From Colwellia demingiae (lineage in GTDB: Bacteria; Pseudomonadota; Gammaproteobacteria; Enterobacterales; Alteromonadaceae), in NCBI RefSeq assembly GCF_007954275.1, contig NZ_VOLT01000009.1, forward strand, positions 141,553 through 205,552: a DNA stretch of 64,000 nucleotides, read 5' to 3'. Both the position numbers and the translations under genes were made by a program. The notes beneath the pieces were generated by a model. The model was not told where the DNA came from and ran no database searches. It worked only from the letters and a program-made list of their open reading frames with translations. Within the stretch, counting starts at the first letter, position 1; each line of letters begins with the position of its first letter. Shown piece by piece: positions 43,918 through 53,246 of this stretch.

Positions 43918-43921
43918 TATT

Positions 43922-45307
43922 ATGACAATTGCACTTAAACCTTACCATCGGCCAGTTATAGAGGTTTTGCCATTTTTGGCTTTGGAGAAACACCAACTAC
44001 ATAATATAACGGTAGCAGCAGATGAACCCTTAACTCTAGATACTGTTGAATTATTGCAAAGGTTTGGCTCTCCACTTTATGTGGTGTCAGAGCAAAGATT
44101 ACGTCAAGATTTTAAAAATTTTAAACGCAGCTTTAGTGATGAACACGTTAATACCAAAGTGGCATATTCCATAAAAACTAATTACCTACCAGCGGTTTGC
44201 GCCATTCTTCGTCAAGAAGGTGCCCAGGCTGAAGTAGTTTCTGGCATGGAATATGAGTTGGCACGCACCTTGGGTATCCCTGGCAAAGATATAATATTTA
44301 ATGGCCCCCATAAAACTCAATCAGAACTTAAACTGGCACTTAGCGAGGGGGCGCTGGTCAACATTGATAACTTCAATGAATTGGAACTTATAGAACGGCT
44401 TTCTGAAGAACTTTTCACCCCTGCTAGAGTCGCTATTCGGGTAAATTTTCGTTATGGCACCAACCCATGGACCAAGTTCGGGTTTAACAATGAAAATGGT
44501 GAAAGTTTAACTGCGCTAAAGAAAATTTCCCGTAATACAAAACTTCAATTTGAAGGTTTCCACTGCCATGTGGGTACCTTTGTTTTGGCCCATGAACTTT
44601 ACGCTAATGCTGTCGAAAAGCTCATAGAACTAGCAAAACAAGCACGAGAAATAGGGCTTAACCCGACGAGTATAGATATTGGCGGCGGCTTTCCTTCGGC
44701 CAATACTCTTAGACCTGAGTATGACTTACCCGGTGGTAGTCAACGGACAAATAATGATTATCTGCTACCTTATGCGGAACATATTTTTGGGCAATTACGT
44801 AAACATAGCGAGCTATTTGGAAATAACCCAACATTGATTCTAGAACCTGGACGAGCGATAGTCGACGCCTCGACACAACTTATAAGTACCGTCATTGCTA
44901 AGAAAGAGATAGCTGGAGGTCGCAACGCGGTTATTATTGATGCAGGGGTTAACTTAGTTCCTACCGTTTGTTACTACAACCATCAAATCAAGACAGTTGC
45001 AGCAACAAAAAGTGAGGAGAGAGGGTTATTAAAGCCAGTCGATATCTTCGGCCCTTTGTGTATGCAAAGTGATAGATTGCGTGAGCAAATATTGATGCCA
45101 GCATTAAATGTCGGAGATCACCTCAGTATTGGTAATGTTGGCGCATATTGTCACACTCAATCGAATCAGTTTATTCAACCCAGACCGGCGACCATATTAT
45201 TAGGTGAACAGGGGCCAGAACTTATCCGACGTGCCGAGACTTACCAAGATATATTTGCGCTTGATCTATTACCGGGCCGACTGCGTGATGATAAATGCCA
45301 ATTTTAA
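43922..45307 (+). CDS. Fold-type III PLP-dependent decarboxylase (DapDC/ODC family)
   Basis: 461 residues from ATG 43922, four bases after the previous stop with AAGGA upstream. PLP lysine in KVAYSIKTN near residue 84, GFHCHVGTFV, Gly-rich DIGGGFPSA near 253, LILEPGRAIVDAS, and the C-terminal GPLC (residue 378) and NVGAYCHTQSNQF. These are landmarks of diaminopimelate/ornithine/carboxynorspermidine decarboxylases. It is not a normal lysA: no lysine gene is near, and it lies in the ATP-grasp operon. It probably removes the alpha-carboxylate from a D-centre amino acid used or made by the ligase. Confidence 0.85.
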   Translation: MTIALKPYHRPVIEVLPFLALEKHQLHNITVAADEPLTLDTVELLQRFGSPLYVVSEQRLRQDFKNFKRSFSDEHVNTKVAYSIKTNYLPAVCAILRQEGAQAEVVSGMEYELARTLGIPGKDIIFNGPHKTQSELKLALSEGALVNIDNFNELELIERLSEELFTPARVAIRVNFRYGTNPWTKFGFNNENGESLTALKKISRNTKLQFEGFHCHVGTFVLAHELYANAVEKLIELAKQAREIGLNPTSIDIGGGFPSANTLRPEYDLPGGSQRTNNDYLLPYAEHIFGQLRKHSELFGNNPTLILEPGRAIVDASTQLISTVIAKKEIAGGRNAVIIDAGVNLVPTVCYYNHQIKTVAATKSEERGLLKPVDIFGPLCMQSDRLREQILMPALNVGDHLSIGNVGAYCHTQSNQFIQPRPATILLGEQGPELIRRAETYQDIFALDLLPGRLRDDKCQF

Positions 45308-46937
45308 AAATCATTTTACCGTTCAATGGAGGTCATTCGCCCAACTTGCCTTTTTAGACCGGCAAACGTCTGGTCTATTAATTTTTTTAGCCATTGCCCT
45401 GGTTTCGGTGTGGTCGGCTTTTGCCGCAATAGTTGGTGTGTTAATAAACAATAGTTTAAGCCTCATCATTAAAGACTACACTGTGCAAGAATGGAAACTT
45501 GGCATTGCAGGTTATAACGGCGCAATAGTTGGCATGTATTGGGGCGATTCTATATTTAGCATCAAGGGATTGTGTTTGTTTCTTGTTACACTGCTACTTT
45601 GCCTACTGATTGAATTTCGATTACGCGCCTTACTCATTCCAAGACAACTGCCAATATTATCTCTTCCAGCAATGGCCAGTATTTTGCTCATTGTATTAAC
45701 TATTTCATTGTTTTCGTTAGATACAAATCATCTTTTATTTGAAGGGGCAGCTGAGCCTATTTTTCAGACCTATAGTAGAGAAATTGCAATTATTCTCGTG
45801 GTGTCTGCTATGGCCTATCAATATCCGCTAGCCACTTTACAAACCCTTGGTATCAGCCTAACAGGTGGCCTCATAGCTCAATGGATAACGGGACTAAGCT
45901 TATATGTTTTGGTCGACTTATGGGCAATTAACTTGGCTCTGGCTTACTTCTCGATAAAAACGCTATTTTTAAAGCATTATCGCTTAGCTACCTTAGCGGC
46001 AACATTTAATACCCTGTTGGCATGGGTTATTTGGTATTTTTGGTTAATCACAGGATTAGAGCAGTTAAGCGCGCCTCTCTTAATCCCCTTCATTATGAGC
46101 AGCTTGATAACATTAAGTTTGTTCAAACGATATAAAAACCATAACCTACTTCAAAGCGAGCTTTGGAGAACATTTCAGCTCCTGCTAACCAATCGCTTAA
46201 GGGCTAAACAATGTGTGGCTATTACGGGTTCAGGAATACGCAAAGGAACACTGCCAGATTATCCCTCTGGACAATGGTTAGATCCCAAGGTGCCAATCAC
46301 TAGTTATACTCTGGCTGAATTTAAAACGTCGAAACGTTGCCGATATCTCTACTGGAAAGCATCATTTGACTACTACCAGCAAGCATTAGCAATTAATAAA
46401 AATAACATTGATAAACAACTCGATTATTTGTTGAATCACTATTTATCGGGGTTGTTTACTGAAACAGTTGATAGCCTTTTTAATACTGAACAGCATCCGG
46501 TTTACGAATGTTATGGTTCGATAAAAAGGTTATATTGCCTTGACTGTGCCCAACAACAAGCATGGCCTCCCATACCTCTATGGTTACAACGCGACCTTCA
46601 CTGCCAACATTGTTCGGGGTTACTAAAACCTCAAATTCTGGCTGCCGATGAAAACATTGACCCACAATGTTATCAAGCTTTACAAACTAACATGGTGGAA
46701 TGTGGTTGTTTGTTGGTGATTGGTGTACCCACAATAACCTCCGTAGTGTCGATGATCATCGAAAACGCCAACTCAAATAAAACACCAATTATCTTTATCG
46801 GTACATTACCCTTGGGTTATTTCGTAGAAGAAAAAGATATACAGCTCACAGGCGACATCGCACACTGGCTAGCAGAGATTAATTGGTTCATAAATGTGCT
46901 CCATCCGTTGAAGTGGAGCTATAAATGGAAAAAATGA
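45288..46937 (+). CDS. Urea-transporter-like membrane domain fused to a degenerate sirtuin-like domain
   Basis: 549 residues from ATG 45288 (20-base overlap with the gene before). Residues 15-300 contain eight to ten hydrophobic helices with AGYNGAIVGMYWG near residue 75, the urea-transporter (UT) family signature. Residues 308-535 match the sirtuin plan: VAITGSGIRKGTLPDYPSG (GAGIS-x-SGIP-DFR equivalent), TETVDSLF (QNVDGLH), ECYGSIKRLYCLDC with a later HCQHC forming the zinc site, and LVIGVPT (IGTS). The catalytic His is Tyr and the QN pair is ET, so deacylase activity is unlikely; NAD or ADP-ribose sensing is possible. Confidence 0.7.
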   Translation: MINANFKNHFTVQWRSFAQLAFLDRQTSGLLIFLAIALVSVWSAFAAIVGVLINNSLSLIIKDYTVQEWKLGIAGYNGAIVGMYWGDSIFSIKGLCLFLVTLLLCLLIEFRLRALLIPRQLPILSLPAMASILLIVLTISLFSLDTNHLLFEGAAEPIFQTYSREIAIILVVSAMAYQYPLATLQTLGISLTGGLIAQWITGLSLYVLVDLWAINLALAYFSIKTLFLKHYRLATLAATFNTLLAWVIWYFWLITGLEQLSAPLLIPFIMSSLITLSLFKRYKNHNLLQSELWRTFQLLLTNRLRAKQCVAITGSGIRKGTLPDYPSGQWLDPKVPITSYTLAEFKTSKRCRYLYWKASFDYYQQALAINKNNIDKQLDYLLNHYLSGLFTETVDSLFNTEQHPVYECYGSIKRLYCLDCAQQQAWPPIPLWLQRDLHCQHCSGLLKPQILAADENIDPQCYQALQTNMVECGCLLVIGVPTITSVVSMIIENANSNKTPIIFIGTLPLGYFVEEKDIQLTGDIAHWLAEINWFINVLHPLKWSYKWKK

Positions 46938-47824
46938 CAAGGCTTCCAACCAAGGTAAAATTAATAATGTTTCTTGCTATCCTAGTGGTGGCAATAGCGC
47001 TGATATTATTGCAATTGCCTGAAAAGCAGCAGGGAAAAGTTGTCTTGTTGTCGAACACTGAGTTGTTAGATACATACCAGTTGTCGGCTACCTTAATGCA
47101 GCCTAACGGAGTTGGACCACATCCTGCAGCGGTATTACTACATGGCTGTTATGGGGTTTCAAATAAACACGATCAGTGGGGAAAAACTCTCAATGAATGG
47201 GGTTATACAACATTGATTGTAGATAGCTTTAGCGCTTTAGGTATCAAAGATATTTGTACAGCCGAAGACAAAATATGGCAACACTTTAACCAACGAAGAC
47301 CTAAAGATGCTTTGGTTGCACTAAATTACTTACAATCACTCAGTGAAGTAAATCCAAACAACATTGTTTTATTCGGCTGGTCTTATGGCGGTGCCATAAC
47401 ATTAAAAGTATTAGAGCAAAATTCTGCTATAGAAAGAAAAAGTTACAGCGCTGGCATCGCATTTTATCCGAGCTGTTGGCAGTACCAACAGTACCTGATG
47501 TCGGGTAAACAATATAAAGCTAATGTACCAATACGCATCTTGATGGGCGAAGACGATGAATGGACCCAGCCAATTCATTGTCAGCAACTACTAAATAATA
47601 ATAAAGATAAATCACATCAGCAATTATTGACATTTACAGGGGCGTATCATAATTTTGATGATCAACAACAGCGCTACCAGTTGTTAAAGAATGTTCGGAA
47701 AGAATCAAAGCAACAACCATGGGGAAGTGTTCGTGTTAGTTATAACAAACAAGCACACCTCGATGCACAAGCAGCTGTACGAGAATTCTTAAATAACAAC
47801 TTAAGTAAGCATAAACCAGAGTAA
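46925..47824 (+). CDS. Dienelactone-hydrolase-like alpha/beta hydrolase
   Basis: 299 residues overlapping the previous gene by 13 bases. An N-terminal hydrophobic helix (LIMFLAILVVAIALILLQL) acts as a signal or anchor, so the enzyme probably works in the periplasm. The hydrolase fold shows PAAVLLHGCYGVS, the nucleophile elbow LFGWSYGGAI near residue 150, the Asp region LMGEDDEWTQP and His in GAYHNF near 240. Family members hydrolyse lactones, esters or peptides. It closes the operon; being outside the membrane it could release or trim an exported product or take a substrate apart before uptake. Confidence 0.8.
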   Translation: MEKMTRLPTKVKLIMFLAILVVAIALILLQLPEKQQGKVVLLSNTELLDTYQLSATLMQPNGVGPHPAAVLLHGCYGVSNKHDQWGKTLNEWGYTTLIVDSFSALGIKDICTAEDKIWQHFNQRRPKDALVALNYLQSLSEVNPNNIVLFGWSYGGAITLKVLEQNSAIERKSYSAGIAFYPSCWQYQQYLMSGKQYKANVPIRILMGEDDEWTQPIHCQQLLNNNKDKSHQQLLTFTGAYHNFDDQQQRYQLLKNVRKESKQQPWGSVRVSYNKQAHLDAQAAVREFLNNNLSKHKPE

Positions 47825-47985
47825 ATATTTATCGAGAATAGTTAGTTTGGGGATTGAGACGCTACCAGAGTGTGGATCCGATCTATTGTCAGTTTTCCTC
47901 TGACAAAGCAAATAGCCAACTAACAGTTAAGTTAAGTTAAGCGAATCCTGCTAGTTAGCTGTGCCACTATACGCGCTAGACAATA

Positions 47986-48681
47986 TTACTTCTTACCATA
48001 GAGCTGTTCAGCTTTGTTATACATTAACCATGAAGTGACTACATATTTCTCATCAGATAAAGGAATATGACCTTTATGTGTATGAGTAAAACCCGCAGGA
48101 AAAATAACTAATGAACCTTTTTTAGGTTTAACCTTTACTCCTTGATAATGAAATTCAGTTTCGCCACCTTCTTCGACATCATTTAAGTAATATAAAAAAG
48201 CTAGCACTCTGTGTAGCGGCTTATTGTGCGGCAATTGCGGAAAAATTTCTGAATGCCAGTAATGATAACCACCAACTCCTTGTTCATATCGCTGAACGGT
48301 GAAGTTGTCGTAGCAAAAAACGTACTGAATCAATTGGTCTAGATAAGCGGTACCTAAACGGTCAAAATTTTCTTTAGTCACCGATGCAGGCAAGCCTGTT
48401 TCTGGATCTCTTACTGTCGGATTTAGTGCTGAAATTAATGCCATATAGTGCTCAGTTAAGTAAGCCTTTACATGGGGATAGCTGGCATTAACAAGTTCAA
48501 GTTGTAGTGCTTGCCATTCTTTTTCAACCATAGTGACATCATGACTATCTTTCAGATCTGTATTTACACCACTACCAACCCGACCTTTAACAACGTTGTC
48601 ACTTTTATGATGGCCTTGCATGAGTTTGTCGCACAGTTCATCAGGTAGGGCGTTGTTAAACACACCAATAAATTGGCTCAT
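47986..48681 (-). CDS. 2-oxoglutarate/Fe(II)-dependent dioxygenase
   Basis: 231 residues with the prolyl-4-hydroxylase-like double-stranded beta-helix: HYWHSE supplies the H-x-D/E-type metal ligands, FLYYLNDVEEGGETEFHYQG the core, and FTHTHKG the distal His. No signal peptide. Family members hydroxylate proteins, amino acids or small molecules. It is convergent with the five-gene unit (161 bases between stops), so it is not part of that operon, though it could act on a related product. Its promoter lies back-to-back with the subtilase gene. Confidence 0.8.
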   Translation of the reverse strand: MSQFIGVFNNALPDELCDKLMQGHHKSDNVVKGRVGSGVNTDLKDSHDVTMVEKEWQALQLELVNASYPHVKAYLTEHYMALISALNPTVRDPETGLPASVTKENFDRLGTAYLDQLIQYVFCYDNFTVQRYEQGVGGYHYWHSEIFPQLPHNKPLHRVLAFLYYLNDVEEGGETEFHYQGVKVKPKKGSLVIFPAGFTHTHKGHIPLSDEKYVVTSWLMYNKAEQLYGKK

Positions 48682-48886
48682 TAGTGATCCTCTAAAATAT
48701 AATCTATTTGGATAATGGCACGATAATATATCTTTATCACCTCTTATTTAACGTAAAAATAAAGATCTGTTAACATACTTGTAACATTTGCAACATTGAT
48801 GTTATATTTTTATTGCTTTGATGAAAAATCATTGTGTACTGAATTAGTATAAAAAAAAATTACCATTAACGTACTAGGAAACAAAC

Positions 48887-51259
48887 ATGTCAAATAATAA
48901 AAAATGGTTTAAATTACCAACAAATAAGACAGCAATAATAACTACTGCAAGTGTTTTGTCACTATCAATATCAACAGCACTTTATGCTGCACAACCCGTC
49001 GGAGTGCAAACTACAGATAATTTATTATCTGCCGTAGCTAGCTCACCTTTACCGAAACGTTTTATTATCAAATATAAGCAATCCGGTAATTCTCAATCAG
49101 GTAGCCAAGGTGTTATGAATAACGTTGCCGGTTTTAGTAACATGGCAAGTCCAACAGCTTTTGCTCGTCTAGCGGCAGTTAAGACAAAATTAAAAAAAAT
49201 GGGCGCTAAAGTTAAAGGCGAATACCCAGACATCAATATGATCAGTGCCGAGTTATCTACATCAGATGTGATGAGTTTAGCGGTTGATGATAATGTTGAA
49301 TACGTAGAAGAAGATTTACAACGTCGTTTTATGGCTCAAAGCGTACCTTATGGTATTGGTATGGTTCAAGCCGATCAAGTTGATGACAGTATTGCATCAG
49401 CTAATTCTGGTGGTAAGAAAATCTGTGTTATTGATTCAGGCTTAAACTTACCTCATGAAGATATGGGCGCACAAGGCGGTACTATTACGGGTACTAATGA
49501 TAGCGGAACAGGTAATTGGTTTGATCACGGTGGGCCGCACGGTACTCACGTAGCGGGTACTATTGCAGCACTTAATAATGGTATTGGTGTTCGTGGTGTT
49601 ATTGGAACCGATCCTAATTTACATATAATTAAAGTCTTTAATGAAGCTGGTTGGGGTTATTCTTCTGACTTAGTTAGCGCTATTAATAAATGTGTAAGTG
49701 CTGGCTCAGATGTTATTAACATGAGCTTAGGTGGAACTGGTTCAAGTGCTAGTGAGAAAAATGGCATTCAGACGGCTTATGATGCAGGTGTTTTACTTAT
49801 CGCAGCAGCGGGTAATGACGGTGTTGCAACGAGCCCTACAGATGTAGAAAGCTATCCAGCATCATACGACTCAGTAATGTCAGTAGCCGCTATTGATAGC
49901 GCTAAAGTCTTAGCTGATTTTTCACAGAAAAACAGTCAAGTTGAAATATCAGGTCCAGGTGTTGATGTTTATTCAACTTACCCTGAAGGGCTAGGATCAG
50001 TCGTTGAAGTATCAGTTTCAGGCACGGCATATGCGGCCAATGCCATGGAAAACCAAGGCAATGCTACAGGCTCGTTGTATGACTTTGCTACGGGTGATGC
50101 AATCGATTCTGGCGCTAGTGGCAGTGTTTGTTTAATCGAACGAGGTAATATTTCTTTTCACGATAAAGTTAAAGCCTGTCAAGACAGCGGTGGTGTAGGT
50201 GCAATTTTATATAACAATGCAGCTGGCAGCTTCGGTGGGACTTTAGGCGATACAAACGCAACGAATATTCCTAGTGTTACCGTATCTGATACAGATGGCG
50301 CAGCAATGTTAGCGAATATTGGTTTAAGCACCACAGTAAATATTGGCGCTGGTAACTACGGTAAAATGAGTGGTACCTCAATGGCTTCTCCACATGTTGC
50401 CGGCGTTGCTGCGCTAGTCTGGAGTCATCATCCAACTTGTACTAACGTTGAAATACGTAATGTACTTAACGCTACCGCACAAGATCTTGGCGCGACAGGA
50501 CGCGATGTTAAATTTGGTTACGGTTTAGCCCAAACTAAAGATGCCATTGATTATATTGCTGCTAATGGTTGTGATGGAAGTGGGTCAGGTGGCGGTGGTG
50601 GTACAACACCAGATGATACCGTACTCGAAAATGGTGTTGTTAAAAGTGGTCTAACTGCTTCTACGGGCAATGAATTAGTCTTTACTATGCAAGTACCTGC
50701 TGGCGCAACAGATATTAACTTTGCTACTACTGGTGGTAGTGGTGATGCAGATTTATATGTGAAGTTTGGCGCAGAGCCAACAGATAGTGTTTACGACTGT
50801 CGTCCATATAAATCAGGTAATATTGAATCATGTGCAAGCACGCAAGAGGGTGGCACTTATTATGTGAAACTTAAAGCATATAGTGACTTTGCCGATGTTA
50901 CCTTAACGGGTAGTTTCACTGAACCTACTACGGGTGGTGGCGAAACTATTAATCCGATTGATAGCACAGTGAACGATGTTAATGTTGCCAGAAGATCATG
51001 GACGCGTTATACCCTTGACTTAGCAGAAGGTTATGCAGATTTAGCAGTAACACTTTCAGGCGGTACAGGTGATGCAGATTTATATGTAACGCAAGGTAAG
51101 CAATCAACAACGTCTACTTACGATTGTCGTCCTTATAAAAATGGCAACAATGAAAGCTGTGAGTTTACAGCACCTGCTAGCGGTACTTGGTATATTGATA
51201 TCTACGGGTATTCAGCAGCATCAGGTTTAACGTTAAACTTGCAAGCGACACCAGAGTAA
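48887..51259 (+). CDS. Secreted subtilisin-like serine protease (S8) with PA and two PPC domains
   Basis: 790 residues. A signal peptide (TASVLSLSISTALYA) is followed by an I9-type propeptide (FIIKYKQ... EYVEED), then the S8 catalytic domain: Asp in CVIDSGLN near residue 183, His in GPHGTHVAGT near 220, Ser in GTSMASPHVAG near 496. A protease-associated (PA) insert occupies about 375-480. After a Gly-rich linker come two bacterial pre-peptidase C-terminal domains (580-680 and 690-790), each with a DADLYV and CRPY segment. Typical extracellular protease of marine bacteria; the PPC domains are usually trimmed after secretion. Confidence 0.94.
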   Translation: MSNNKKWFKLPTNKTAIITTASVLSLSISTALYAAQPVGVQTTDNLLSAVASSPLPKRFIIKYKQSGNSQSGSQGVMNNVAGFSNMASPTAFARLAAVKTKLKKMGAKVKGEYPDINMISAELSTSDVMSLAVDDNVEYVEEDLQRRFMAQSVPYGIGMVQADQVDDSIASANSGGKKICVIDSGLNLPHEDMGAQGGTITGTNDSGTGNWFDHGGPHGTHVAGTIAALNNGIGVRGVIGTDPNLHIIKVFNEAGWGYSSDLVSAINKCVSAGSDVINMSLGGTGSSASEKNGIQTAYDAGVLLIAAAGNDGVATSPTDVESYPASYDSVMSVAAIDSAKVLADFSQKNSQVEISGPGVDVYSTYPEGLGSVVEVSVSGTAYAANAMENQGNATGSLYDFATGDAIDSGASGSVCLIERGNISFHDKVKACQDSGGVGAILYNNAAGSFGGTLGDTNATNIPSVTVSDTDGAAMLANIGLSTTVNIGAGNYGKMSGTSMASPHVAGVAALVWSHHPTCTNVEIRNVLNATAQDLGATGRDVKFGYGLAQTKDAIDYIAANGCDGSGSGGGGGTTPDDTVLENGVVKSGLTASTGNELVFTMQVPAGATDINFATTGGSGDADLYVKFGAEPTDSVYDCRPYKSGNIESCASTQEGGTYYVKLKAYSDFADVTLTGSFTEPTTGGGETINPIDSTVNDVNVARRSWTRYTLDLAEGYADLAVTLSGGTGDADLYVTQGKQSTTSTYDCRPYKNGNNESCEFTAPASGTWYIDIYGYSAASGLTLNLQATPE

Positions 51260-51343
51260 TTTGATAAGATGATTTGAGTTAACAGTTTGATTTAATAAAC
51301 TGTTTAAAACTGTTGATTTAAATAATTGATAATCAAAATCTCA

Positions 51344-51373
51344 AAAGAAGGGTAACGAAAGTTACCCTTCTTT
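51344..51373 (+). terminator. Terminator of the subtilase gene
   Basis: A 13-bp stem AAAGAAGGGTAAC (51344-51356) / GTTACCCTTCTTT (51361-51373) closed by a GAAA tetraloop. The core GGGTAACGAAAGTTACCC recurs at 61648-61665. Confidence 0.9.
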
Positions 51374-51483
51374 ATTGTTATAAAGTGTAACGATAGCGCT
51401 CAACCTAATTGACTGGGCTAACTTTTTTGATTAGCATGTAGCTCGAAGATTCTTAGATTCTTAATAGTAGAGAATACGTACAG

Positions 51484-51831
51484 ATGAAAAACACTTGGGT
51501 TGGCTTGGTATTAGTATTATTGATTGCATTGCAATCGTATGCTGCTGTGGCTGATTCAAATGCAAGTCATCAAGTCGATTCTCAACATATTCAAACAGAA
51601 CATTCCCATGATAGTGATGACATCGAACTTTTAGATGAATCATCTGACAGCGAACATAATATTAAAGATTGCCATCATTGTGGTCACTGTCAAGGCACTC
51701 ACACTCAGTGGGTTGCAACGAATAAATCTACGTTACCGACACCTGAATTTATCATCACAAATCAGTATTTTTATAGCAATAATGTAGACAAAATCTTCAC
51801 CGAAGAACCTATACGCCCCCCAATATCTTAA
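51484..51831 (+). CDS. Small periplasmic His/Cys-rich protein, CzcI-like
   Basis: 115 residues with a signal peptide (VGLVLVLLIALQSYAAVA). The mature part is rich in His and acid residues (TEHSHDSDDIE, SDSEHNIKDCHHCGHCQGTH) and could bind divalent metal ions. Its place as the first gene before czcC, czcB and czcA matches the small CzcI-type proteins of metal-efflux operons, whose function is thought to be sensing or buffering; likeness is based on composition and position. 113 bases separate it from czcC. Confidence 0.65.
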   Translation: MKNTWVGLVLVLLIALQSYAAVADSNASHQVDSQHIQTEHSHDSDDIELLDESSDSEHNIKDCHHCGHCQGTHTQWVATNKSTLPTPEFIITNQYFYSNNVDKIFTEEPIRPPIS

Positions 51832-51944
51832 TTTAATTTTAAAACTATACCCGTAACAGATTTATTCTTAACTAGCGCCTAATTTAGCTTAGTTAGTTTA
51901 TGTTGTTTCAGTTGCGGCATTTAATTATTAATTAAGAGATTATT

Positions 51945-53183
51945 ATGAAATTTTTCTCAGCAAAATCTGCTGGAGTCGTGCTGTTTATCGGCTTATCGGC
52001 AAGTTTGTCTGTAAGTTGCTTTGCCTTTGCTAAGCCAACGTTATCAAGTGATTGGCTCGATCGGCAAATTAATAAGCATCCTGATATTGTCTCAGCGCGT
52101 GAGCTCATGAATGCTGAATTTTCAAAAGCACAGGGCAGTAAATTACCCCTATATAACCCTCAATTATCTACCGGTTTTGAGCGAGAAGGTGACGGCAATA
52201 ACTTTAATATAGGTATTAGCCAAACCATTGACTTGTGGGATAAGCAGGCTGTTAATGCTGCTATTGGCGATAAAATATTAACCGCTGCCAGTAAACAGTT
52301 TACTTACGCTGTTGCGCAAAAAAAAGCCCAAGCATTGAAAGCATTAATCAACTGGCAACTTGCTATGGACAAGTCGGTACTTGCTTTTGAACAAGAGCAA
52401 CAATTAGAGATTCTTCTTAAAATTGTTACTAAAAGGCAGAAGGCTGGCGATCTCGGTCCGGTTGATGCAGAGCTAACGTTTTTGAATTTGTCGCAATTAC
52501 TTAATACAACAGCCCAGATACAAGCGCAGTTAACACAAGCGCAAGCTGAAGTTAATGAGTTACTGCCTGATTGGCGTCCTGATACGCAAGTATATCCAGA
52601 GCAGGGCTTGGGCGTGACAAACTTTCAAGTCGCTGAGCAGTGGTTAACGCAGCACCCTCAAGTATTGGCTTCTCAAGCACTATGGCAGATGCAAAAAAGC
52701 AAAGCTCAATATGCCATGCTTGAAACCAAAGCTGATCCCACTATTGGTATTAGTGCCGGAAAAAATGATGTCGACAATGTTGTTGGCGTGACTTTCTCCA
52801 TGCCACTAAATATTCGTAATGATTACCAAGCCAACGCAAAAGCTAAAAATCAACAAGCTATCGCAGCAGAAGCGAATTTTCGTTCAGTAATGCGCAAGCA
52901 AAAGTATTTGATACAGGCGAGTACCGCGTCATTAATCTCTAATAAAAAATATCTTGGTCGCTGGCAACAGTTAATGCAAGGGCGTGGTGAACACAGTGCG
53001 CAGTTATTGGAAAAACAATGGCAATTTGGCGATTTAAATACGGCTGATTATCTATTGGCATTACAACAACGAGCGGAAGGTTTATACGCGGGCATTGAGT
53101 TACAAGCCCAGTTCAAAATAAGCGAATTGCAATGGCTACTCAATGTAGGTCAATTAAATGTGGCAACTAAGCTATTAAACTAA
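51945..53183 (+). CDS. czcC: Outer-membrane factor of a heavy-metal RND pump (CzcC-like)
   Basis: 412 residues with an N-terminal signal (VVLFIGLSASLSVSCFAFA). The TolC-type repeats of alpha-helical barrel sequence are visible: HPDIVSARELMNAEFSKAQG, NPQLSTGFEREG, KRQKAGDLGPVDAELTFLNL and a second-half HPQVLASQALWQMQKSKAQY. CzcC/CusC proteins form the outer-membrane duct of tripartite metal exporters. It is followed 63 bases later by czcB on the same strand, with czcA 14 bases after that. Confidence 0.85.
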   Translation: MKFFSAKSAGVVLFIGLSASLSVSCFAFAKPTLSSDWLDRQINKHPDIVSARELMNAEFSKAQGSKLPLYNPQLSTGFEREGDGNNFNIGISQTIDLWDKQAVNAAIGDKILTAASKQFTYAVAQKKAQALKALINWQLAMDKSVLAFEQEQQLEILLKIVTKRQKAGDLGPVDAELTFLNLSQLLNTTAQIQAQLTQAQAEVNELLPDWRPDTQVYPEQGLGVTNFQVAEQWLTQHPQVLASQALWQMQKSKAQYAMLETKADPTIGISAGKNDVDNVVGVTFSMPLNIRNDYQANAKAKNQQAIAAEANFRSVMRKQKYLIQASTASLISNKKYLGRWQQLMQGRGEHSAQLLEKQWQFGDLNTADYLLALQQRAEGLYAGIELQAQFKISELQWLLNVGQLNVATKLLN

Positions 53184-53246
53184 ACCTGTTATCTCATCTT
53201 ACGCCGTTTCGATAAGCGTACGTTGTCAAAGAATTTGGAATTAAAA

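Noticed and set aside
45204..45287. Longer N terminus for the UT-sirtuin fusion (28 extra residues)
   Set aside because: It would lie deep inside the decarboxylase C-terminal coding region and adds residues unlike a UT protein; ATG 45288 gives a normal short cytoplasmic start before the first helix.
43922..45307. Calling the PLP enzyme lysA (diaminopimelate decarboxylase)
   Set aside because: The fold matches, but the gene is inside the PqqD/ATP-grasp operon with no lysine or dapF gene near, and several fold-III decarboxylases share the same motifs.
47886..47906. Hairpin TTGTCAG / CTGACAA after the hydrolase gene as a terminator
   Set aside because: No T-run follows on either strand and the stem is only seven base pairs; position is right but support is weak.
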